A stretch of 64,000 nt of DNA. Source: Scilla litardierei (lineage: Eukaryota; Streptophyta; Magnoliopsida; Asparagales; Asparagaceae). Shown here in pieces: positions 1 to 10,137 of the stretch. Location of the stretch: positions 131,478,648 to 131,542,647 of the forward strand of contig CM061136.1 in assembly GCA_030789695.1 (NCBI GenBank), written 5' to 3'. The position numbers were made by a program, and so were the translations under genes. Numbering within the stretch: the stretch's first letter is position 1; each line of letters starts with the position of its first letter. Under the pieces are notes generated by a model. That model had not been told where the DNA came from. It was given only the letters and a program-made list of their open reading frames with translations, and searched no databases.

Positions 1-1218
1 GGACGTTGTGACTGCATATCTATATGGTAATATAGATAAAGATATCTTTATGAAACTTCTGGATGGTTATAAATTACCAACAAAAATGACAAATAGACCT
101 CATGACATCTATTCTGTCAAACTCCGAAGATCATTGTATGGTCTAAAACAATTGGAAAGAATGTGGTATAACAGACTCAATGAATTCCTTGTACAACAAG
201 GATTCACCAATAATGAAATCTTCCCTTGCATTTTCATAAGAGCAAAAGGAACATGATTTGTATTATTACCGTCTACGCAGAAGATTTAAATCTCATAGGA
301 TCTCCCGAAGAGATATTTGAGATATCCAAAAGCCTTACAAAGACTTTTGAGATGAAAGACCTAGGCAAAATCAAATACTTCCTTGGCTTACAAATATAAC
401 ACCTCAGCGGAGGAATCCTGTTACATCAATCCACTTACACACGGAAATTGCTGAAAAATTTCCAAATGGACAAATGTCACCCGCTGAGTACACCAATGGT
501 CGTCAGACCATTGGATGTTAATAAAGACCCCTTTCGTCCGCTGGAAGAGGGGGAGGAAATAATTAGTCCTGAAGTACCATACCTAAGTGCCATTGGTGCA
601 CTCATCTATCTTGTATACTGCACACGTCCCGATATAGCGTTCGCATTAAACCTACTAGCAAGATACAGTTCATCGCCCACAAAATGCCATTGGAACGGAG
701 TGAAGCACCTTCTGTGCTACCTCCAAGGGTCAATCGATCTGGGATTATATTACAAGAAATGTGTATCCTCCAACTTAATTGGTTATGCAGATGCAAGATA
801 CAGATCAGATCCCCATACCGAAAAGTCCCAGACTGGTTTCGTATTCACCTACGGTGGGACATCGATTTCATGGAGATCTATGAAGCAGACCATGACAACA
901 ACCTCATCCAACCACTCTGAACTCATTGCAATCCATGAAGCTAGCATAGAATGCTATTGGCTACGTTCAGTCATTCACCACATCTTAGTGACGACCGGCC
1001 AGAAGACGGGCGACCTTGAACCAACCACCATGTTCGAAGACAATGCATCCTGCATAGCTCTACTACAAGGTGGCTACATCAAGGCTGAAATGACAAAGCA
1101 CATCTTCCCTAAGATTTTCTGGACGCACGAATTACAAGAAGACAAACAGATCGACATTCAGCAAATCCAATCTTGCAACAACTTGGCAGATCTGTTTACT
1201 AAAGTACTACCTCGATGA
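1..1218 (+). pseudogene. pol: Ty1/copia pol fragment: RT and RNase H (3' end of a broken element)
   Basis: This is the end of a copia polyprotein, entering from the left edge. The reading frame resembles the RT and RNase H of the intact copia element at 14536-20698 closely enough to be the same or a sister family. Bases 8-256 encode the RT palm with the VTAYLYGNIDKDI block. A TGA then ends the frame, and further stops follow to about 447. The catalytic YVDD is replaced by YAED near 275-290. From 448 to 1218 the frame is open again and carries the end of RT and an RNase H domain (GYADARYRSDPHTEKSQTG, then SSNHSELIAIHEAS). It cannot make an active RT as it stands. Naming the domains is secure; the lineage (Ivana/Oryco or Ale-like) is inference. 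Confidence 0.9.
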
Positions 1219-1635
1219 ACTTTTAGAAATCTTGTAAAAGGGATTGGGATGAGACTGTTGAGAGACTTACAAGCCTGAAGCTAGTACACAACAGTGGGAG
1301 TTAATGTTGTGTTGTACTCTTTTTCCTTAGCTATTTGTATTTTCCATTGGGTTTTCCATAGCCAAAGCTTTTAACGAAGCAAAACACATTAACTCTGGAT
1401 CCAGAAGTATCCACCCCTAGTGATATCCACCGATCGAGAGAAGTTAAGGAGACTTGTACTCTTTTTCCTTAGCTATTGGTTTTTCCTACTGGGTTTTCCA
1501 TATCCAAAGGTTTTAACGAGGTAAGACCTCCTAATTTAGGATCCAGAAGTATCCATATCCTCATGATCAGATAGGCTCTATGAATCCTGAAGCATTTATA
1601 AACCAAGCTTACAATGATGGATGGATAAGGGGAAG
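1219..1635 (+). other. 3' untranslated region and polypurine tract of the left copia fragment
   Basis: This lies between the pol stop and the 3' LTR. It contains a block present twice about 141 bp apart (around 1320-1380 and 1461-1525), each with a CACTGGGTTTTCC-like word followed by AAAG and TTTTAACGA. The same duplicated block occurs in the other copia element at 14750-14970. The purine run AAGGGGAAG (1627-1635) touches the LTR and is the plus-strand primer site. Confidence 0.75.
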
Positions 1636-1734
1636 TGTTATAAATGGGCTTTTAGGATTAGGATATCCACCCATTATGTAATATTTTTCTATAAATAAAT
1701 GGCTATGGGTTTCGTAGTCGCCACTTTCATAACA
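1636..1734 (+). repeat. 3' LTR of the left copia fragment (about 99 bp)
   Basis: It starts TGTTATAAA directly after the polypurine tract and ends near CATAACA. It is a diverged version of the 113-bp LTR at 14536-14648 and 20586-20698 (read on the minus strand), sharing the TATCCACCCATTATGTAA block. The end is uncertain by a few bases because the next sequence begins CAGTGGAC, which resembles a hAT-type terminus. Confidence 0.8.
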
Positions 1735-2555
1735 GTGGACAAATTTTAATGTTATTTTATATAAAAATATAAAAGTTTAATTGACAATAACCCTTATTCT
1801 ATCTAAAAATATAAAAGTTTACTAAACAAAATCCCAAGGAATCGAACCCATGACCGTATGATTGGGGAGGAAACACACAACCATGAAGACAAAGGAACAA
1901 CTGTGTTACTTGTGATGAATGTTATTTACTTAGCCTTATATTACATGTCTGATGCCTTATATATACATGTATGTACGTAATTTTTGAAAAATGGGGGGCC
2001 CCAACGCTAACTCGGGTCCGCCCCTGGCCATCATAATACTTAGATCTCATAGTTTTGCAATAAGACTTTGTTATTTAATATAGTGGTTCATTATCCAAAT
2101 TCATCTGCTGTAATTCTATTTGAAGGCCATTCTACCTCAAAAACTCTCAGCATATAAACAGTTACATATTCTGTCTTAATCAGCCATTTATCTACTCTCA
2201 ACCGAGTCAACTGTCATATAAAGCATCGAGAGGCTATGCTCAACCTCACTATCGTCAGCTGCATCTTTCTCTTGCCTATCACATGTAACCATATTTGCGA
2301 TGAAAAAAATCAACCTATCGTGTTATATAGAATTCAATGTGGTTAATCATTTATATCGTTAATCCAAGTTGTGCTTATATGTAAAATAATTATGTAATGT
2401 GGGTTATCAAATTAAGTTAAGACCAATAAAGTGATCTAATAAGTTGAACGAGCTTTAATGTATTTGTTAGGGTGTGGGCCTTTAATGCGTAGATACATAT
2501 GGGCATTCTGGTTTAATGATGGGCTAAACCCGAAACCAGATAGGCATTAGGACTT
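1735..2555. other. AT-rich sequence without recognisable gene; possible non-autonomous DNA transposon at 1733-2026
   Basis: No open frame of note. From 1733 the sequence begins CAGTGGAC, and at 2014-2026 it reads GGGTCCGCCCCTG. These resemble inverted termini of plant hAT-like non-autonomous elements, but no exact 8-bp target duplication is visible. I see nothing assignable in the rest. Confidence 0.3.
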
Positions 2556-2612
2556 TTGCATATATATGTATATGTATATGTGTACACACACACACACACA
2601 CATATTTATACA
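2556..2612. repeat. TA/CA microsatellite
   Basis: Alternating TATATG, TGTA and (AC)n dinucleotide sequence. It sits at the 3' (A-rich) end of the SINE that begins on the minus strand at about 12955. Confidence 0.85.
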
Positions 2613-2696
2613 TATTTTTTTTGAAAACCCAGAAAAATCCCCAACCCCCTCCCCCTGCCTTCGGCTTTTTTTAGGAGGGTAAGGCGAGAGCCCGGT
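2613..2696 (-). mobile_element. SINE copy 1, 3' half (split by the Tekay element)
   Basis: This matches 30695-30775 almost base for base: a run of T on the plus strand (A tail on the SINE strand), then ATCCCCAACCCCCTCCCCC, then TTCGGC and AGGAGGGTAAGGCGAGAGCCCGG. The match breaks exactly at the Tekay LTR start (2697) and resumes after the other LTR at 12749. The Tekay element therefore inserted into this SINE. Confidence 0.85.
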
Positions 2697-5307
2697 TGTC
2701 ACGACCCTCTTTCCTAAATGGAGGAGAGGCGTGAGAAGGTCCGCACGAGAGTGGAGCTGTGAAGCCCCAAACCCGATAAGCGTCAATAAAACATAAGCAG
2801 GTCCCTGTAACCACAAACGGAACAACAATAATAACACAAGGAGAGACAGAAATAAAATTCTCACATCTCATAATTTTGTCCAACATGAAAGTAAGCTCAA
2901 CATCCAGAAAAGCCACCAGGCCAAAAGAAAGAGTCTAAAGGCCCAGAACAAGGCCAAACAAAATACAAACATAACAGAGTATCAAACTAGGTGCCACGCA
3001 CCGACAACAAAACAGCAGTCTAAACAAAAGGAAAAGCACAACGAAGACACTAGGACTGGTCCCCAGTGTCCACGTACTCCCCGTCAAACACAAGCTCGGG
3101 CTCGGCGTCAGCAAACACCTCGTCCTCAACAAGGTACTCAGGCTCAGGATCTAACATGTGTCACCCAAAAGAGTAAAGGGGCACATGTCAGCAAGTCTAA
3201 AAGACTTGGGCAAGGAAACTGAAAGTAAGGCAACTAGCAACCTAGCAGTTCTAGTATGCATGACATGGCAGTTATAACATGAGTGCACAAGCATGACATG
3301 GTGAACAATAAGTACAAGAGAACAATTATCGGGACAAGACAAGAGTAGCCAAGCTACTAACAATCTCAATCAATTCCCTAGTCACGTTTCAAGTTGTTTG
3401 TAGATGTTTATGCCTTACAGCTGAATGGTTTGGCATTCGCGCTGATTGGCCGCTTAACACTACCCCAAAACCCAGAGTTTACGCCTTACTACTACAGTTG
3501 CTGATCGGGCAGACTCCCAGTTGATTGGCCGCTTAACTCTTACCCCCAATACCCATATGTAAACGAGCCAGGGTCCATGTACATGAGCCCAGTAAATGAG
3601 CCAGGGTTGCCCCGCACAGGAGCTCGCATTCTAGTTCACGATTCATAAGCATTTGGCGTAGGGGTGCACCTAGCCGGAAACAAGCAATTCAGGCATTGGC
3701 TATCAACCAACACATGACCCGCTTCTGGAACACGAGCCAGGAACACAAGCATTGTAGCGAAGCTACGCAATCACGGAAACACTTAAAGAATGCAATGACA
3801 TGACAATTAATTTGCGTACCGTTAATGGAAATTAAACATGACATGGAAATTGTGCAACATGATAAATGTCGGATCTAGCTTCGTTGTCAAGCTAGTTCCT
3901 AAATTTGCGCCTAGGCGAATATCATTTCGTCGCTTAGCCTCTTTTACGCCTACAACAAGCAAATGGCCTAAAACATGGCCTAAACCCTAAGTGGCAAGTT
4001 TCACTTGCCTAGCACCGGGGATGGCGATCACGAAGGTTCGTCTCACGGAAGCTAATTTACGGGGAAGTCGCTGTTATGGAGAAACAATCATCAAAACAAC
4101 AAGTAATTTCATTAGGGTTTCACAAAACACAACGGGTTATGAAAACATCAAGGGTTCGATTATTACCGTAAAGGAAACGGAGGAATGATGCCAAGAAACC
4201 ACGGTGACGGAAGAAACGCTCCGGAGAACCTAGGGTTCAGATATGGAAATGGATGGAGAAGTTTGGAGAAATAGGGTTTTGGGGGATTTGATGAGATTTT
4301 GTGGAAGATGAGAGGTAGAATGTGTTGAGGGAGGGTTTGGATGATGGATTTTGGGCTTGGGAAGAAGGAATAAGGGTTTGAGGTAGAAGGGGGCTCAATG
4401 GGGGAGAAACTAGGGTTTTAGGTCGTGAGGGAGAAGAAGAAATCGTTTGGGAGGGGTTTAAATAGGATGGGCTGGCGGCTGCCCAGAAATTAGGGTTTTA
4501 ACATAGATTAGTCGGTCACAGAGCAACCACTGACCGACTAGTTTGGGAACTAGTCGGTCGGTCAATCAACGTAGACCGACTAAGCCCAAACAGTAACTTC
4601 TGAACAACAATAGGATGTATATTTAGTCGGTCAAAGAACAAATACTGACCGACTAGTTTGTCATCTAGTCGGTTGATGAACGTTCTTAAACCGACTAAGA
4701 GTTAACAGTAACTCGATTGTACAGAATAACTAAGAATTAGTCGGTCTGAGTACAAAACTTAACCGACTAGTTTAACAACTAGTCGGTCGAAAGATGAACT
4801 TAGACCGACTAATAATGAACAGTACTGATACCAAAATTTAGATGATGTGTTAGTCGGTTAAAGAAGCATTGCCGACCGACTAGTTTGCAACCTAGTCGGT
4901 CAACCAACGTTCTTAGACCGACTAACGATAAACAGTAACTCCTGAGAAATTTAGAAAGCCAACTAGTCGGTTCAAGAAGGATTGCCGACCGACTGGATCG
5001 TCATCTAGTCGGTCGGTGCCCCTTCTTACACCGGCTAATAAGCACCAAAAGTTCCGATATGGAGCGCGGAGCTCCGGGATCGATTCCTAAGACTCCTAGG
5101 CTTGATCTAACAGTAAGATACGACCGTTATGAAGCCCGTCACGAATGACTTACTCCGAAATCGACGATCCTAAGGAAGAAACGAGAAAACATGACGAAAC
5201 GATCGAAAATGAAAGTTACGGAGACGATAACCACACATGAGGAGAAAATCCACCAAAACATATATTATAATATAATAAATCCGGATACATGAAAACCAGT
5301 CGTTACA
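2697..5307 (-). repeat. Tekay 3' LTR (2611 bp)
   Basis: Begins at 5307 on the element strand and ends at 2697. It carries the dyad-repeat array at 4508-5040 in the first third of U3 (element sense). Short ORFs in it (for example 72 aa at 3151-3369) occur identically in the other LTR and have no recognisable domain; I treat them as chance. Confidence 0.95.
4508..5040. repeat. Dyad-repeat array, Tekay 3' LTR (AGTCGGTC / GACCGACT)
   Basis: Five modules with starts near 4508, 4625, 4739, 4849 and 4962, a period of about 113 bp. Each module has four half-sites: TTAGTCGGTC, about 15-20 bp, GACCGACTAG, a 6-10 bp loop, CTAGTCGGTC, about 15-20 bp, ACCGACTAA. The inner pair makes a near-perfect stem. 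Linkers read like GATAAACAGTAACT. The same array stands at 11950-12480 and, homologously, in the copia LTRs of B and C. Confidence 0.95.
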
Positions 5308-5320
5308 TCCTCCCCAACTT
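5308..5320 (-). other. Polypurine tract of the Tekay element
   Basis: On the element strand the sequence immediately before the 3' LTR reads AGTTGGGGAGGA, the expected plus-strand primer position. Confidence 0.8.
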
Positions 5321-5353
5321 AAGAAAAATTCCGTCCTCGAAATTTCCCAACAC

Positions 5354-6937
5354 TCACGTGTCCGGGAACAAAAGTGGGAAACGCTCTCGCATCTCATCCT
5401 CATTCTCCCAAGTAGACTCTCCGGGCGAGCCGTGTCGCCACATCACTCTCACAAGATTGACAACCTTGTTCCGAAGTGACTTCTGACGCCTGTCCAGAAT
5501 CTGCACTGGATGCTGGTCATACGTCATATCGGGGCGAACGGTAATCTCCGAGAAATCCACAGCATGAGATGGATCGCTAATGTATTGACGAAGCTGCGAC
5601 ACATGGAAAACATTGTGAACTCCTTCCAAAGATGGCGGCAAGGCTAAGAGATAAGCTACCTCGCCAACCCTCTCCAAAATGTCAAACAGTCCAATGTATC
5701 GCGGGCTCAACTTCCCTCGCTTCCCAAAATGAATCACACCACGATTCAGGGAAATCTTCAAGAACACATGGTCGCCCGGCTGAAACTCCAAAGGACGACG
5801 TTTAGCATCCGCCCAATACTTAAAACGGTCCTGAGCAATTCTCAACCTCTCTCGAATATTCCTGACAATATCCACGGCCTCCATGATCATCTCAGGTCCC
5901 AACAGCTCCCGATCACCAACGTCATCCCAACTAAGTGGCGATCGACATTTCCTCCCATAAAGAGCGGCGAAAGGCGCCATGCCAATACTCGCCTGGAAGC
6001 TGTTGTTGTAAGAAAACTCTACCAGATGTAGATGGTCCTCCCATGAACCCTTGAAATCCAACATGCACGCCCTCAGCATGTCCTCCAAAATCTGAATCGT
6101 CCTCTCGGACTGGCCATCTGTCTGCGGATGGTACGCCGTGCTGAAACTCAGACGCGTACCCAAACTCTTCTGCAAACTCTGCCAGAACTGAGATGTGAAC
6201 CTCGTGTCTCTGTCCGACACGATACTCATGGGGACTCCGTGAAGTCGCACGACCTCCTGCACGATTCACGTTACATCACTATCCAAACTAGGAAAAGGAA
6301 TTAAAGACGGAGAGTAAAAGAATTTTACCTCCATATATCTCCTCGCTAGCGCCTCAGTGGACTGTCCCACTCGGAACGGAATAAAGTGCGCAAATTTGGT
6401 CAATCGATCTACGATCTCCCAAATCGCGTCATTCTGCTTCGGACTCCGAGGTAGTCCAGTCACGAAATCCATAGTGATGTGTTGCCACTTCCACTCCGGA
6501 ATCGGAAGCGGTTGTAGCAACCCGACCGCACACTGATGCTCCGCCTTCACTTGCTGACAAACCAAACACTTGGCCACACTCCGAGCCACACTCCTCTTCA
6601 TACCATGCCACCAATAATTCAGACGAAGATCCTGGTACATCTTGGTGCCACCAGGATGCACAGAGTACGGCGAACTGTGTGCCTCCACCATCAACTCCTC
6701 TCTAATATCCCCAGCTGGCACACACAACCTGGCTCCAAACCTTAGCGAGCCATCCTCATGAATCAAAAAGTCAGTCCGCAGACCTGCTTCCACCTGCCCC
6801 CGAATCTTCACCAGCTTTGGATTCTCGGCCTGGCCAGCCTTAATCCGATCCACAATCGTCGACTGTATCTGCATACACATCAACGAAGAAGCCTCCCCAG
6901 GAAGAACAATCTCAACACAAGACTCGCAAAAATCCTG
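5354..6937 (-). pseudogene. pol: Tekay pol, integrase with C-terminal chromodomain-like segment
   Basis: Integrase cuts and joins cDNA ends into the genome. Visible in order are the HHCC zinc-binding segment (HSSPYSVHPG ... KCLVCQQVK, about 6700-6540), the first catalytic Asp in MDFVTGLP (about 6465), then after the 6257-6328 segment the second Asp in IVSDRDTRF and the Glu in [11 protein letters not shown]. The GPY/F-like C-terminal region follows (GPRY equivalent LSPRYIGLF). The end has [14 protein letters not shown] and W-x-H-x(3)-GESTWE, matching the chromodomain-like end of Tekay elements. An in-frame TAG at 6938-6940 separates it from RNase H, and a TGA lies in the 72-bp segment. Both parts are in the same frame, so if that segment is spliced out the domain is complete. 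Confidence 0.92.
6257..6328 (-). other. Putative 72-bp intron inside Tekay integrase
   Basis: On the minus strand the segment starts GTAAAATTC after ATGGAG and ends CGTGCAG before GAGGTC. It is pyrimidine-rich in its first half, contains one in-frame TGA, and is exactly 24 codons long. It interrupts the well-conserved stretch before the RLHGVP block, and removing it restores the usual spacing there. The intron reading is inferred; an insertion of other origin is possible. Confidence 0.6.
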
Positions 6938-8748
6938 CTACAATCTCCACTGCGAGGTCAAAATCATCACCGCTGGAAGCCTACTCAGCGCATCAGGAAC
7001 CACATTCACCTTGCCAGGGTGAAACTGCAAATCAATCTCATAATCCGCCATAAGCTCCAACCATCGACGCTGTCGCATGTTGAGCTCCTTCTGAGTAAAA
7101 ATATACTTCAAACTTTTGTGATCAGTGAAAATCTTCACTTTCTCACTCAGCAGGAAGTGCCTCCAAATCTTAAGAGCAAACACAACGGCAGCCAACTCCA
7201 AATCATACGTCGGGTAATTTTTCTCATGAACCTTGAGCTGACGAGAAGCATACGCCACAACATGCCCGTGCTGATGCAACACACAACCGAGACCCTTGCC
7301 AGAAGCATCACAAAAGATCTCAAATCCACCGCTGCGATCAGGCACAACAAGAACAGGGGCAGTCGTCAACCTCTCCTTCAGAACGCCAAAAGCATTCTCA
7401 CAATCACCCGACCAAACAAAAGCAACATCCTTCCGCGTCAACCTGGTCATCGGCTCCGTAATACGGGAAAAGTCCTTAATGAATCGCCGACAGTAACCAG
7501 CAAGCCCAAGGAAACTCCGGATCTCAGACACTGACGACGGAACAGGCCACTCCCTGATGGCCCTAATCTTCTCGGGATCCACAGAAATACCATCCCCAGT
7601 CACCACATGCCCGAGGAAAGCAACTCTGTCCAGCCAAAACTCGCACTTCGAAAACTTAGCATACAAACGATGCTTCCTCAAAATCTCCAATACCATCCTC
7701 AAGTGCGATGCATGCTCTTCCTCCGACTTCTAATAGATCAGAATGTCGTCAATAAAGATAACGACAAACTTATCCAAAAAGTCGTAGAAAATCAGGTTCA
7801 TCATATTCATGAAAACTGCGGGTGCATTGGTCACACCAAAAGGCATAACCACAAACTCGTAGTGTCCATACTTCGTCCTGAACGCTGTCTTCGGAACATC
7901 ACTCTTCTTCACCTTCAACTGATGGTAACCACTCCTCAAATCCAATTTAGAAAACACCCTCGAACCTCCAAGCTGATCAAAAATATCATCGATGCGAGGC
8001 AACGGGTATTTGTTCTTGATGGTCACCGCATTCAACTCCCGATAGTCCACGCACATACGACGCGAACCATCCTTCTTCTTCACTAGCAGCACCGGTGCTC
8101 CCCACGGAGACACACTAGGATTGATATAGCCCTTCTGCAAAAGCTCATCCAGCTGCTTCCGTAACTCTTCCAATTCTGCAGGTGCCATACGATACGGCAC
8201 CTTCGAAATCGGCTGCGCTCCCGGAACAAGATCAATAGAAAATTCTAGAGCTCGATCAGGTGGAAAACCAGACATCTCCTCAGGGAAGACGTCATCAAAA
8301 TCCCGCACAACCGCTGGCCTCCCCAGCTCCATCTGCATAGCCACAATCTCCACCGGCCTGGCCCGAAACCTGACAGGACCAAGCGAACTGCTACCATGGC
8401 TGAACTCAAATACTGGATGTCCGGGAATCTCGAACACCACCTTCTTCCTCCGACAGTCGATCGTAGCATAGAAGCTCGCAAGCCAGTCTATCCCAAGAAC
8501 CGCATCATAGTTGATGATGTCGTGGACAATGAAATCAGCGTAAAGCTCATGTCCACAGACCACCAACGAGCAAGAGTTGCAACCAAGATGCACCGAGACC
8601 ACGCCATTCCCTGTAACGATATTCCAACTCTTGGGAAGAGGGGACGTCGACAAGGAATGCCTCTCCACGAAGCTCCGAGAAATAATGCACATCGATGCAC
8701 TAGAGTCAAAGAGGACTCGTGCAGGAAACGTGCACACCAAAACCACAC
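6938..8748 (-). pseudogene. pol: Tekay pol: protease, reverse transcriptase, RNase H
   Basis: The aspartic protease starts at about 8740: [13 protein letters not shown] is at the active site, with DSS where the family has DSG, so protease activity is doubtful. RT follows, with [43 protein letters not shown] and the catalytic FIDDILIY (about 7755-7733). A TAG at 7730-7732 then stops the frame right after the catalytic block. The same frame continues (7729-6941) with the RT thumb, [13 protein letters not shown], and RNase H ([38 protein letters not shown]). A second TAG at 6938-6940 ends this part. Apart from the two stops the frame is continuous, so this is a young copy disabled by point mutation. 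Confidence 0.93.
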
Positions 8749-8862
8749 CTAACAAGCAATTAACAATCAAACCCTATTCTAGCAGACAATCATGCTCAAG
8801 AAAACAACCACAATCTAACAATCAAAACCAGCTAGGAAAATAACAACTAGATTGAGGATTAC
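8749..8862 (-). other. Putative 114-bp intron between Tekay gag and protease
   Basis: The minus strand reads GCAG|GTAATCC at the left border and TTGTTAG|GTGTGG at the right border, with a T-rich interior. In frame it contains a TGA and a TAG, so reading through would need two suppressions. Removing it joins a Gly codon (phase 1) to the residues that normally lead into the Tekay protease ([12 protein letters not shown]). Unspliced RNA would end Gag 13 codons into the segment. Confidence 0.65.
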
Positions 8863-9994
8863 CTGCGATAACCTCATCCACAGCCTCGCTCTCCACAGCG
8901 GTCATCAGAAAAGCCTGCCTCCTCTGCGGAATAGCCTGCTGAAAAGCCTGCCTCTGTGGAACAAGAGCTGCTCCACGTCCAGCAGGAACAGACGCTCGCT
9001 GCTGCAACGGCTGTGCTGCAACAGGTGCCCTCCGCAGCTGATTCGCATGCCGACAATCCTTCACGACATGAGAAGCATCACCACAAACCAAGCACTGGCC
9101 CAGAAACTTCCTACACTGATCCTTGATGTGGCAAGGCTTACCGCAGAAATGGCAAGTCTTCAGAACAGGCCCTCCTGGCCTCTTGAACTGAGCTAGCTGA
9201 TTAGGCTTGAAACCAGGCCTAACCACTGCCCTGGCCTGCTCCATAGGCCTCTTCCCATCACCAAAAACATGTCCTCTCCTCTGACTCAGGTTCAGCTCCT
9301 GCCTCCTGGCAGCGACCAGAACCTTCTGATAAGAGTCTAGATCGGAGGAAGACACAAAACTCTGGAGCTCCAAAGCAAGTCCCTGTAGGAACCTCTGAGC
9401 CCTCTCATCAGCATCCTGCACCATCTTCGGTGCGAACCGACTCAGCCTAGTGAACTCTTGGTGGTACAGGTCCACCATCAAGCTCCCTTGCTTCAGATCA
9501 ATGAAGCGCTGCAGCATCTCCTTCCTAGCAGCCTTCGGAAAGAACTCCTCATCAAACCTGGACTTAAAGGTAGTCCAAGCTATCGGCTCCACCAACATCT
9601 TCTCTTCTGCATCCCACCAGTTCCGAGCATTATCCTTGAGTTGCCTCTTCGCCAAATCAACCCATCCAGCCGGGGTGATCTTGGCCATCTTCAAATTATC
9701 CTCAATGTTTCGAATCCACTCATCGGCAGCCAGAGGACCCTCAGACCCATCAAAATATGCGGGACCCAGCTCCCGAAATTGCTTCGCTCCCGGCTCAGAG
9801 CGAGGGACATCCGGAAGTGCCCGGGCAGCTCGAGCAAGTGGAGCATTCTGGACTTGCAAGAGCACGCCCTGCTGCACTTGCATCATCTGGATCATCATCC
9901 GCATCATCTCCCCATTGGTGGGTTCCCGCTCAGGCTCCTCATCATGAGGGGGCGCACCACTACCTCCACCACGGGTGAATCGCCTTCCTGCCAT
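8822..9994 (-). CDS. gag: Tekay Gag
   Basis: Gag forms the virus-like particle and binds element RNA. The 390-aa frame starts at an ATG at 9994 with a basic, Gly-rich N-terminus. Residues of about 75-250 match the plant retrotransposon Gag domain (YFDGSEGPLAADEWI, VDLAKRQLKDNARNWW, DLYHQEFTRLSRFAP). Two zinc knuckles follow, CHFCGKPCHIKDQC and CLVCGDASHVVKDC, both CX2CX4HX4C, then a Gln/Arg/Ala-rich tail. The last codons of the unspliced frame lie in the 8749-8862 segment, which has intron borders, so the same gene may also encode the start of Gag-Pol. No internal stop is seen, and Gag may still be expressible. Confidence 0.93.
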   Translation of the reverse strand: MAGRRFTRGGGSGAPPHDEEPEREPTNGEMMRMMIQMMQVQQGVLLQVQNAPLARAARALPDVPRSEPGAKQFRELGPAYFDGSEGPLAADEWIRNIEDNLKMAKITPAGWVDLAKRQLKDNARNWWDAEEKMLVEPIAWTTFKSRFDEEFFPKAARKEMLQRFIDLKQGSLMVDLYHQEFTRLSRFAPKMVQDADERAQRFLQGLALELQSFVSSSDLDSYQKVLVAARRQELNLSQRRGHVFGDGKRPMEQARAVVRPGFKPNQLAQFKRPGGPVLKTCHFCGKPCHIKDQCRKFLGQCLVCGDASHVVKDCRHANQLRRAPVAAQPLQQRASVPAGRGAALVPQRQAFQQAIPQRRQAFLMTAVESEAVDEVIAGNPQSSCYFPSWF

Positions 9995-10137
9995 CTAGTG
10001 ACACAGAAAACGAAGCAGATTAGACTCATATCTTATGACTCGGACGTCGAACTTAGTTTATTGGACATTCTAATATTATTATCGTCACTCCGATAATCGC
10101 AGTTACAGAAGGACTTGCATGGGCCACCAACAAAACC
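9995..10137 (-). other. Tekay 5' leader
   Basis: This 143-bp stretch separates the 5' LTR from the gag ATG. On the element strand it begins GGTTTTGTTGGTGGCCCATGC. The primer-binding site should lie here but I cannot match it to a known tRNA 3' end. Confidence 0.6.

Noticed and set aside
1733..2026. Complete hAT-type non-autonomous element
   Set aside because: Termini only partly match and there is no exact 8-bp duplication; kept as a low-confidence note.
3151..3369. 72-aa and other small ORFs in the Tekay LTRs
   Set aside because: Present only because the LTR is duplicated; no domain, no initiation context, interrupted in related frames.
4508..5040. CRISPR-like array (regular short repeats with spacers)
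   Set aside because: Half-sites alternate in orientation, spacers are themselves similar, copies sit in LTRs of plant retrotransposons, and there are no cas genes.
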